From the NCBI GenBank assembly GCA_035719045.1, contig DASTGO010000486.1, positions 1 to 16,222 on the forward strand: 16,222 nucleotides of DNA, written 5' to 3'. Positions 1 to 6,874 of the stretch are shown here, in pieces. Numbering within the stretch: the first letter of the stretch is position 1; each line of letters begins with the position of its first letter. The notes under the pieces are model-generated. The model worked only from the letters and a program-made list of their open reading frames with translations. It was not told where the DNA came from and did not search any database. The translations under genes were made by a program, and so were the position numbers. This DNA is from DASTGO01 sp035719045. Lineage in GTDB: Bacteria > Actinomycetota > Actinomycetes > Actinomycetales > Kineosporiaceae.

Positions 1-309
1 CACACCGCCCGCGCCCGCGGGCAGGGTCGCGCCGGTGGCGATGGTGACGGCCGTCGACGGTGCCAGCGGCGCGCCCGTCCGGCCCGCCAGCACCTCGCCC
101 ACGACGTCCCACGGCGGAGGACCGGCGACCGCCCAGCCGTCCATCGCGGACACGTCGGCGGCGGGCAGGTCACTGCGGGCCGCGACGTCCTCCGCCAGCA
201 CCGCCCCGGCGGCGGCTGCCAGCGGGACCACCCGGGCACGCAGCGGCGCGAACGACTCGCGGGCGATCCGGCGGGCGTCGTCCCAGGGCAGCGCGTGCGG
301 GTCGGCCAC
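1..309 (-). CDS. moeA: Molybdopterin molybdenumtransferase MoeA, N-terminal 103 residues (3' end beyond window)
   Basis: MoeA inserts molybdate into adenylylated molybdopterin in the last step of molybdenum cofactor synthesis, in the cytoplasm. The visible part begins V-A-D-P-H-A-L-P-W-D-D-A. It holds two blocks that are characteristic of the MoeA N-terminal domains: DLPAADVSAMDGWAV at about residues 47-61, and the IATGATLPAGAGGV stretch at the window edge. The start must be the GTG at 307-309, because an in-frame TAG lies only four codons upstream (319-321) and no other start codon falls between. There is no Shine-Dalgarno sequence. Instead TAGGTT at 316-321 sits 6 nt before the GTG, which points to a leaderless transcript. 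The gene lies 96 bp downstream of the fumarase gene on the same strand, with a perfect palindrome between, so it is probably transcribed separately. Family assignment is firm; completeness cannot be judged. Confidence 0.9.
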   Translation of the reverse strand, partial: MADPHALPWDDARRIARESFAPLRARVVPLAAAAGAVLAEDVAARSDLPAADVSAMDGWAVAGPPPWDVVGEVLAGRTGAPLAPSTAVTIATGATLPAGAGGV

Positions 310-315
310 GGGGTG

Positions 316-321
316 AACCTA
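316..321 (-). promoter_or_regulatory. Putative -10 box of leaderless moeA promoter (TAGGTT)
   Basis: On the minus strand TAGGTT-CACCCC-GTG places a TANNNT hexamer exactly 6 nt before the only possible moeA start codon. In actinobacteria this geometry is typical of leaderless transcripts. No good -35 hexamer is visible. Confidence 0.6.
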
Positions 322-347
322 TCCGCCTCCGGCCCGCGGTGCCGCCC

Positions 348-385
348 CTCTTGCCGGGGCCGGCGCGCGCCGGCCCCGGCAAGAG
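348..385 (-). terminator. Perfect 38-bp palindrome downstream of the fumarase gene, probable terminator
   Basis: Two 19-nt arms beginning CTCTTGCCGGGG meet with no spacer, so either strand would fold into a very stable GC hairpin. It starts 20 nt after the fumarase TAG stop (406-408) and lies 39-76 nt upstream of the moeA start. No T-run follows. A terminator is the simplest reading; a dispersed palindromic repeat or a regulator site for moeA is also possible. Confidence 0.6.
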
Positions 386-405
386 CCGCGTGGGGGCAGG
401 GAGCC

Positions 406-2115
<1,710 letters not shown>

Positions 2116-2125
2116 GCTCGCGCTC

Positions 2126-2155
2126 CTCGGTTCGGGCGGGTCTCGGTTCGGGCGG
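2126..2155. repeat. 14-nt direct repeat in fumarase leader
   Basis: CTCGGTTCGGGCGG occurs at 2126-2139 and 2142-2155 (period 16), between the likely -10 box and the start codon of the fumarase gene. The copy nearer the gene supplies the complement of the Shine-Dalgarno region. Confidence 0.8.
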
Positions 2156-2168
2156 AAGGCCGGATTCG

Positions 2169-2174
2169 AGCCTA
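2169..2174 (-). promoter_or_regulatory. Candidate -10 box for the fumarase gene (TAGGCT)
   Basis: TAGGCT on the minus strand would give a leader of about 45-50 nt before the ATG. No recognisable -35 hexamer lies at the usual spacing, so this is weak. Confidence 0.3.
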
Positions 2175-2236
2175 GTCGCCGTCCCCCCGGCCGATGGGGC
2201 TGCCCGCTGTGACATGGGCGGGCGTGCCGCAGCAGC

Positions 2237-2267
2237 CCGGTGACCCGGTGACCCGTGACCCGGTGAC
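2237..2267. repeat. Tandem CCGGTGAC repeat, four units
   Basis: Units at 2237-2244, 2245-2252, 2253-2259 (one base shorter) and 2260-2267. The array lies in the non-coding interval upstream of the fumarase gene. Its role is unknown; it may simply be a slippage-prone microsatellite. Confidence 0.8.
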
Positions 2268-2349
2268 CATCGGTGGCTCCTCACCGCGGCGTGCGGCGAC
2301 CGTAGGCCCGGGCCGGGTGGGCGGGTCCGGGGAGGACTCAACCGGACCG

Positions 2350-2372
2350 ATGATCGTGCAGAACGTGATCAT
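2350..2372. promoter_or_regulatory. Inverted repeat ATGATC-N11-GATCAT, possible regulator site
   Basis: Two perfect 6-nt arms 11 nt apart lie in the most AT-rich patch of the intergenic region, about 235 bp from the fumarase start and 264 bp from the regulator start. The symmetry suits a dimeric DNA-binding protein. No family is recognised. Confidence 0.3.
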
Positions 2373-2479
2373 TTCCTTGCTGTGCGGTCATTCCAAGTGG
2401 GTGCGGGTGCCGGTTCGAGGTGGTCCTCGCGCCCCGGTGACCGCCCGGTCGGCGTCCCCCGGGCGGGAGTCTGGTGTGG

Positions 2480-2487
2480 AATCGCTT
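2480..2487. promoter_or_regulatory. LacI-type operator candidate 1 (AATCGCTT core)
   Basis: The core fits AANCGNTT, the central-CpG pattern shared by many LacI-family operators, within the context GGAATCGCTTTC. It lies 78 bp (centre to centre) upstream of the second candidate and so could pair with it by looping. Confidence 0.4.
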
Positions 2488-2542
2488 TCAGTCGATATTG
2501 GCCCGGGATGACGTGCGGTGATGCCTTCCCGGAATCCAGGCG

Positions 2543-2548
2543 TAGGCT
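2543..2548 (+). promoter_or_regulatory. Candidate -10 box for the LacI-family regulator gene (TAGGCT)
   Basis: TAGGCT would place the transcription start near 2555, at the edge of the second operator candidate. The leader would be about 80 nt. The -35 region is not recognisable. Confidence 0.4.
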
Positions 2549-2554
2549 CCGGCC

Positions 2555-2569
2555 TGCAAACGCTTGTCA
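2555..2569. promoter_or_regulatory. LacI-type operator candidate 2 (TGCAAACGCTTGTCA)
   Basis: The inner CAAACGCTTG is a near-palindrome around a central CpG and fits the LacI-family form CAARCGYTTG with one asymmetric position. It overlaps the predicted transcription start of the LacI-family gene, as expected for autorepression. Confidence 0.5.
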
Positions 2570-2635
2570 GGGACGGTCCGGACATGGCACGGTGACCTCC
2601 TCGACGAGATCGCCGTGTGCGCGGCCTGTGAGGCG

Positions 2636-3721
2636 ATGGTGGCAGAGATCAGGAAGGTAGCGGCACCGGTGCCGCGGGCCAGCATCGTCGATGTGGCTGC
2701 CCGGGCAGGGGTCTCCGTCGCCACGGTGTCCCGGGCACTGCGGGACATGCCGAATGTGTCCACCACCACCCGGGACCGGGTGCTGCGGGCGGCCGCGGAG
2801 TTGCACTACTCGGCCTCCCCACTGGCGTCGGGCCTGGTCACCGGGCGGGTCCGCTCGGTGGGTGTGGTGATGCCCTACGCCGGGCGGTGGTTCTTCGCCG
2901 AGGCGCTGCGCGGGATCGAGGAGGAGCTGCGCGAGCACGGCTATGACCTCGTGCTGCATGTGCTGGCCGACCAGCGCCGCCGGGAGGACTTCTTCGCCTC
3001 GCTGCCCGTCCGTCGCCGGGTGGACGCCATCCTTGTGGTCGCCCTGCCGCTGCTGCCCCGGGAGACCGAGGTGCTGCGCACCCTGCACGTCCCGCTGGCC
3101 TGTGTCGCCGAACCGATGGGCGGGATCCACGGCGAGTGGATCGACAACGTGGGCGCCGCCCGGCTGGCCGTCCAGCACCTGATCAACCTCGGTCACCGGC
3201 GGATCGCCTGCATCGGCGGCGACATCCACGGTCCGGAGCGGTTCAACATCCCCGGACTGCGCAGTGAGGGCTACCGGCGCTCGCTGGAGGAAGCCGGGAT
3301 CGCGATCCGGCCGGACTGGGAGCGGGACGGCCGGTACACCGCCCGGGGTGGGGAGCTGGCGATGACGGCGCTGCTCTCGCTGTCGGGCGGGCGCCCGACC
3401 GCGGTGTTCTGCCAGTCCGACGAGATGGCGTTCGGGGCACTGCGGGCCCTGCGGCGTTCCGGGCTGCGCTGCCCCGACGACGTGTCGATCGTCGGGGTGG
3501 ACGACCACGAACTGTCCGAGGTGTTCGACGTCACAACGGTGGCCCAGCCGGTCACCGCCCAGGGGGCGGCCGCCGCCCGCTGGGTGATCTCGCACCTGGA
3601 GGGCACCGCGGACACCGACGACGAGGCGCTGTCGGTCCACCCCGCCCGGCTCGTGCTGCGCGGGTCGACCGCCCCGGTCCCGCCCGAGCAGGTGCCGGCC
3701 TCCGGGCAGTCCCGGGCCTGA
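2636..3721 (+). CDS. LacI-family transcriptional regulator
   Basis: A sugar-responsive DNA-binding repressor or activator. With the start chosen here it has 361 residues. The N-terminal helix-turn-helix is at about 17-36 (IVDVAARAGVSVATVSRAL), followed by a hinge near 59-72 and a periplasmic-binding-protein-like effector domain from about residue 74, including CQSDEMAFGALRAL at 259-272. The start is uncertain: ATG 2636 has GAGG only 2 nt away; GTG 2639 has the same GAGG at 5 nt; GTG 2669 has AGGAAGG at 11 nt and would begin directly at PRASIVDVA, as many family members do. An open frame extends to a TTG at 2564, which lies in the operator candidate and is unlikely. The gene stands alone; its effector and targets cannot be read from the sequence. 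Operator-like sites upstream suggest autoregulation. Confidence 0.93.
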   Translation: MVAEIRKVAAPVPRASIVDVAARAGVSVATVSRALRDMPNVSTTTRDRVLRAAAELHYSASPLASGLVTGRVRSVGVVMPYAGRWFFAEALRGIEEELREHGYDLVLHVLADQRRREDFFASLPVRRRVDAILVVALPLLPRETEVLRTLHVPLACVAEPMGGIHGEWIDNVGAARLAVQHLINLGHRRIACIGGDIHGPERFNIPGLRSEGYRRSLEEAGIAIRPDWERDGRYTARGGELAMTALLSLSGGRPTAVFCQSDEMAFGALRALRRSGLRCPDDVSIVGVDDHELSEVFDVTTVAQPVTAQGAAAARWVISHLEGTADTDDEALSVHPARLVLRGSTAPVPPEQVPASGQSRA

Positions 3722-3747
3722 GCCCGTCACGCTGCTGCGTGGCGGGC
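3722..3747. terminator. Hairpin terminator between convergent LacI-family gene and membrane-protein gene
   Basis: Arms GCCCGTCACGC and GCGTGGCGGGC form an 11-bp stem (one G-U pair) with a TGCT loop, starting immediately after the regulator's TGA. There is no T-run. It could serve both converging genes. Confidence 0.7.
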
Positions 3748-3774
3748 GCACTGCCCGGTGCCGGGTGGCCTGGG

Positions 3775-4701
3775 TCAGGCCCCGGTCCGGAGCGGTTCGA
3801 GGGCTGGGTGCCGGGGGAGCGCATCGGCTCCGTGGACGGCCCACACGGCCAGGACGGCGATGGCCGGGGCCAGCACGCCGCCCAGGCGCAGGGGCGCCGC
3901 CGATGCGAAGTCGAACACCAGTGACCAGTTGGCGGGTTCGGGATAGAACGCGGTGGCTGCGGTGTAGTCAAAGGTGAGCCAGCGCTCCTGGACCAGGCAC
4001 AGCAGCCGCTGGTCGGTCACCAGCACCCGGACCGTCTGGTGCTCCCGCCAGCAGACCAGCGCATCGGCGGCCGCGGCTCGCCGTCGGCTGCTGTTCACCG
4101 CCGCGGTCAGCCCGTAACCGAAGGCCATGAACGGCAGGCTGCCCCAGTAGATGCCGTTGACGTGGGTGTAGGCACCGCCTCCCCCGTACCAGCGGGCGTA
4201 CTGGGCGTCGCCGTCCAGCAGCACGGACTCTCCCGGGCGCAGCACGATGCCCCACGCGGTCAGGGGAGCCGGAGGCTGTCCGGCGGCCAGGCGCCGGGTG
4301 AGCCGGCAGGCCTCGTCCCAGCGGTCCCGGGCCGCCTGCTCGTGGGCTGCGACGGCCAGCGAGCGGTCACGCCGGACCCTCTCCCGCTTGGTGTAGTGAC
4401 CCTGGCTGCGGCGCATCGCCCGCCACGACCGGTACCCGCCCCGGACGGCCAGGAGCAGGGACGCCCAGCAGGCGAGGATGATCGCCAGCAGGACCACCAG
4501 GATCAGCAGTGCCAGGTCCGGGTTCCGCTTGTCCAGATCAGCGGGGAGCACCTGCGCCGCCAGCCCCGGCAGCGGGTAGAGGAGCCCGGCCGCCACCAGC
4601 CACTGGACCCAGCCCCGGTGCCGCGTCCACAGCAGGCGGGTTGCTCCTGACCCCGAGGTGTCCTCGGGGTCAGGCACCTGCTCGGCCCCCACCGCATCCA
4701 C
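3775..4701 (-). CDS. Unknown membrane protein (possible PH-like C-terminal region)
   Basis: I do not recognise a named family. The 308-residue protein has hydrophobic segments at about 32-48 and 61-86, then a basic, charged stretch (87-140) and a soluble part with LRPGESVLLDGDAQYARWYGG (154-174). Further hydrophobic stretches lie at about 186-201 and 270-289. The pattern GESVLLDGDA followed by VRVLVTDQRLLCL and a conserved Trp recalls bacterial PH-like membrane proteins, but this is a guess. The start GTG at 4699-4701 is uncertain; the GTG at codon 4 has a GGGGGTGG upstream at better spacing. It lies 65 bp downstream of the PfkB kinase gene on the same strand, so the two may be co-transcribed. 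A perfect 13-bp hairpin sits within its first codons. Confidence 0.75.
   Translation of the reverse strand: MDAVGAEQVPDPEDTSGSGATRLLWTRHRGWVQWLVAAGLLYPLPGLAAQVLPADLDKRNPDLALLILVVLLAIILACWASLLLAVRGGYRSWRAMRRSQGHYTKRERVRRDRSLAVAAHEQAARDRWDEACRLTRRLAAGQPPAPLTAWGIVLRPGESVLLDGDAQYARWYGGGGAYTHVNGIYWGSLPFMAFGYGLTAAVNSSRRRAAAADALVCWREHQTVRVLVTDQRLLCLVQERWLTFDYTAATAFYPEPANWSLVFDFASAAPLRLGGVLAPAIAVLAVWAVHGADALPRHPALEPLRTGA
4646..4674. other. Perfect 13-bp inverted repeat with 3-nt loop inside a 5' coding region
   Basis: The arms CCTGACCCCGAGG and CCTCGGGGTCAGG are separated by TGT. The structure covers codons about 10-19 of the membrane-protein gene and lies about 93 nt downstream of the PfkB kinase stop. 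It has terminator-like stability, so it may attenuate read-through from the kinase gene or control translation. Confidence 0.7.
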
Positions 4702-4766
4702 CCCCGGTCACGCGACGACGATCACGGACATCCTGTGAGCCGGAGATGACGGTCAAGGCCCTGCCG

Positions 4767-5687
4767 TCAGCCGGACCAGGCCTCCAGTTCGGCCCGGGTG
4801 GGCGGGTTCGCTCCCGCCCGTGTGCAGGTGATCGCCGCGATCCGGACCGCGTGGCGGAGCATGCCGTCCAGGTCGGGCAGGCTGATCGCGCGCAGATCCG
4901 CCAGCCGCTGCGGGCCGAGCAGGTCGAGGGCGGTGAGGTGGTCCAGGAGACCGGCCATGAACGAGTCCCCGGCACCCAGGGTGTCCACCACGGTGATCGC
5001 CGGGGCCGGGACGTCCAGCCGGCCGGCGGCGCACAGGCCGACGGCTCCCCGACCACCGCGGGTGACCACGACGATCGCCGGACCGCTGGCCAGCCAGGAC
5101 TGCGCGACGGCGACGGGGTCCTCCCCGGGCGCCAGCCAGGCCAGGTCCTCGTCGCTGACCTTGACCACGTCGGCGCACCGGACGAAGGTCTCGACCCGCT
5201 GGCGGGCGGACGCCGGGTCCCCCATCAGGGTGGGACGGACGTTCGGGTCGTAGCTGACCGTGGCCCGGTCGGCCACCTTCTCGACGAGGGCGAGGACGGC
5301 GTCCCCGCCGGGCGGCAGGAACGCGGCGATCGAGCCGGTGTGCACGCAGCAGGCCGACTCGTGGACCTGGCTGTCGGGCAGGCGCCAGTCGAGGTGGAAG
5401 TCGTAGCTGGCGACGCCGGCGGGATCCAGGTGTGCGGTCGCCGTGGAGGTCGGCTCATCGGTCACCGAACCCGGCACCAGCCGGACTCCCGAGCACTCCA
5501 GATGCGCCCGCACCGCGCGGCCGCGGGGGTCGTTGCCGATCCGGGTGAGCAGGTCTGCCGTGCGGCCCAGCCGGGCCAGGCCCAGAGCCACGTTGGCCGG
5601 ACTGCCGCCCGGGTGCTCAGCCGTGGGGCTGCCCGGCCGCTCGACGATGTCGACCAACGCTTCGCCGACCACCAGCACGCCGTCCAT
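4767..5687 (-). CDS. PfkB-family carbohydrate kinase, probable fructokinase
   Basis: Phosphorylates a sugar with ATP in the cytoplasm; the pattern best fits fructokinase (fructose to fructose 6-phosphate). With the start at ATG 5685-5687 it has 306 residues, usual for the family. It has the N-terminal GEALVDIVE and GGSPANVALGLARLG signature (27-41), DPNVRP (147-152), VSDEDLAWL (177-185), and the second signature DTLGAGDSF (235-243), with D241 as the catalytic base. The more common form is DTTGAGDAF, so Leu replaces Thr here. An AGAGG lies 9 nt before the chosen ATG; the open frame continues 20 codons upstream without a ribosome binding site. It is divergent from the DUF4245 gene. Other PfkB substrates such as ribose or 2-keto-3-deoxygluconate cannot be excluded. 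Confidence 0.92.
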   Translation of the reverse strand: MDGVLVVGEALVDIVERPGSPTAEHPGGSPANVALGLARLGRTADLLTRIGNDPRGRAVRAHLECSGVRLVPGSVTDEPTSTATAHLDPAGVASYDFHLDWRLPDSQVHESACCVHTGSIAAFLPPGGDAVLALVEKVADRATVSYDPNVRPTLMGDPASARQRVETFVRCADVVKVSDEDLAWLAPGEDPVAVAQSWLASGPAIVVVTRGGRGAVGLCAAGRLDVPAPAITVVDTLGAGDSFMAGLLDHLTALDLLGPQRLADLRAISLPDLDGMLRHAVRIAAITCTRAGANPPTRAELEAWSG

Positions 5688-5709
5688 ACCTGACCGCCTC
5701 TCGCCCGCC

Positions 5710-5735
5710 GCTCCGCCGAGGCCATTCGGCGGGGC
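5710..5735. promoter_or_regulatory. Hairpin in the leader between the divergent sugar kinase and DUF4245 genes
   Basis: The core arms CCGCCGA (5713-5719) and TCGGCGG (5726-5732) extend to 10 bp with one G-T pair and enclose the 6-nt loop GGCCAT. It lies 23 nt before the kinase ATG, so it would fall in the kinase leader. The role is unknown. Confidence 0.5.
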
Positions 5736-5767
5736 CGGTTTCCCCAATCCTCATCGGTCGCGGCACG

Positions 5768-6502
5768 ATGGACGTCGTGAGCGCACCGGCGAATACCGAC
5801 AAACCGGGACCACCCACGCGGGATCTCCCGGTCGCCGGCACCGCGACTGCTCCGGACCCTATGACAACGTGGGTTCCGGGCGTTGCGCGGGGCAGCGACG
5901 GGACGACACCCGTGCCCGGTGCCGTGTTGCCGCGAGGCGCCGGGTCCGAATCCGCCGCCGCGCGGGTTCCCGGCCCGTTCCGCTGCGGGGCGCGCAGGGC
6001 CGGGCGGATGGGCGGCCTGGCCGTCCTGGTGGCAGTCCTGACGCTGCTTGTCCCGCGCGCGAACTCGGTGCCGCTGGAGACCATCGACGCGTCCGCCGCG
6101 GCCCGGGCGGCCGCTGCGCAGTTGGGTTTCACCCCCGCGGTCCCGGTCGGGCTGCCGGGGTGGACGGTGACCATCGCCGGTCTGCGGCAGGGCTCCGACG
6201 GGATCCTCACCTGGCACCTGGGGCTGCGGACGGCCGCGGGCAACTACGCCGGGGTGGAACAGGCGAGCACGTCGAGCGCCGCCTGGGTGAACACCCTCAG
6301 CTCGGGGGCCGGCTGGACGGGCTTCGAGGATGTCGCCGGGCACCGCTGGCAGTACCTGGTCAAGGCCGAGCGGAGCACCACCACGCTCGTCCTGCGGGAA
6401 CCCGGCCGGACCACCCTGGTCACCGCCAAGAGCGGTGGGCTGGCCGATGCGGAGAGGCTCATCGAGGCCCTGCCGCCCGACACCCTCACTCTCCGGTCCT
6501 GA
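5768..6502 (+). CDS. DUF4245 family protein, membrane-anchored
   Basis: Function unknown; the family is widespread in actinobacteria and is encoded near fumarase or exonuclease VII genes in many of them (Rv1100 in M. tuberculosis). The 244-residue protein has a disordered, Pro/Ala/Gly-rich N-terminus (1-79), one transmembrane helix at about 81-96, and an extracytoplasmic domain with LPGWTVTIAGL (129-139), WHLGLRTAAGNYAGVEQA (149-166) and a C-terminal helix. The start is uncertain: ATG 5768 or GTG 5777, neither with a Shine-Dalgarno sequence. A poor -10-like CACGAT lies 7 nt before the GTG. The unusually long N-terminus suggests a start further downstream is also possible. Its stop codon falls within a 16-bp tandem repeat. 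Confidence 0.85.
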   Translation: MDVVSAPANTDKPGPPTRDLPVAGTATAPDPMTTWVPGVARGSDGTTPVPGAVLPRGAGSESAAARVPGPFRCGARRAGRMGGLAVLVAVLTLLVPRANSVPLETIDASAAARAAAAQLGFTPAVPVGLPGWTVTIAGLRQGSDGILTWHLGLRTAAGNYAGVEQASTSSAAWVNTLSSGAGWTGFEDVAGHRWQYLVKAERSTTTLVLREPGRTTLVTAKSGGLADAERLIEALPPDTLTLRS

Positions 6503-6533
6503 GCCGGCGGGGTCCTGAGCCGGCGGGGTCCTG
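6495..6533. repeat. 16-bp tandem repeat, 2.4 copies, spanning the DUF4245 stop codon
   Basis: The unit GGTCCTGAGCCGGCGG occurs at 6495-6510 and 6511-6526, then partially at 6527-6533. The first unit contains the stop codon (TGA, 6500-6502). Loss or gain of a unit would not change the protein. Confidence 0.9.
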
Positions 6534-6552
6534 CGGCGGTCCGGGCCCCGGG

Positions 6553-6575
6553 CGGTCCGATTCCCCGGCGGACCG
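6553..6575. terminator. Inverted repeat between convergent DUF4245 and xseB genes, possible terminator
   Basis: CGGTCCG (6553-6559) and CGGACCG (6569-6575) form a perfect 7-bp stem with a 9-nt loop. It lies 51 nt after the DUF4245 stop and 30 nt after the xseB stop. No T-run follows, so the assignment is tentative. Confidence 0.4.
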
Positions 6576-6604
6576 GTGGTGGAGCGGCCCGGTTCCGAGG
6601 TGGC

Positions 6605-6874
6605 TCAGGCGTCCGGGTCGTCCCCCGCGGCTGCGGTGTCGATCGGGACGGTCGGGGCCGGGGTGCCGTGCGGGAGGGTCAGGGCGTCCACCCGGGCCCT
6701 GGCTCCGGCCAGCCACTGCTCACAGCGGGCGGCGAGCGCCTGGCCGCGCTCCCACAGCTGCAACGACTCCTCCAGGGTGGCCGCACCGGCCTCGAGCCGG
6801 CGGACGATGTCGACGAGTTCGTCACGTGCCTGCTCGTAACCGAGATCGTCGACGTCAGCGGGGCCCTGGGTCAT
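6605..6874 (-). CDS. xseB: Exonuclease VII small subunit
   Basis: XseB partners XseA in exonuclease VII, which degrades single-stranded DNA to oligonucleotides in mismatch repair and damage processing. The 89-residue protein has the family's helical hairpin, with the conserved LGYEQARDELVDIVRRLEAG (11-30) and ATLEESLQLWERGQALAARCEQWL (32-55) regions. It then carries a disordered acidic/Pro tail of about 25 residues. The ATG (6872-6874) overlaps the xseA stop as ATGA, so the two subunits are probably translationally coupled and made together. Identity is firm despite the small size, because gene order and motif agree. Confidence 0.93.
   Translation of the reverse strand: MTQGPADVDDLGYEQARDELVDIVRRLEAGAATLEESLQLWERGQALAARCEQWLAGARARVDALTLPHGTPAPTVPIDTAAAGDDPDA

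Larger units (their letters stand above)
2116..2635. other. 520-bp intergenic region between divergent fumarase and LacI-type regulator genes
   Basis: No convincing gene lies here. It contains a 14-nt direct repeat next to the fumarase start (2126-2155), a tandem CCGGTGAC repeat (2237-2267), and an unusually AT-rich patch at about 2345-2400 with the inverted repeat ATGATC-N11-GATCAT (2350-2372). It also contains two LacI-type operator candidates (2480-2487 and 2555-2569) and a -10-like TAGGCT for each flanking gene (2169-2174 minus, 2543-2548 plus). An open frame beginning with ATG at 2350 (53 codons) has no Shine-Dalgarno sequence and no recognisable features. Confidence 0.7.

Noticed and set aside
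2350..2511. Possible 53-codon small gene (ATG at 2350)
   Set aside because: No ribosome binding site and no recognisable pattern. The frame is one part of a longer 2194-2511 open frame typical of chance in GC-rich DNA.
2564..2566. TTG as the start of the LacI-family gene
   Set aside because: It lies within the operator candidate and predicted transcription start, has no Shine-Dalgarno sequence, and would add 24 residues before the usual N-terminal helix-turn-helix.
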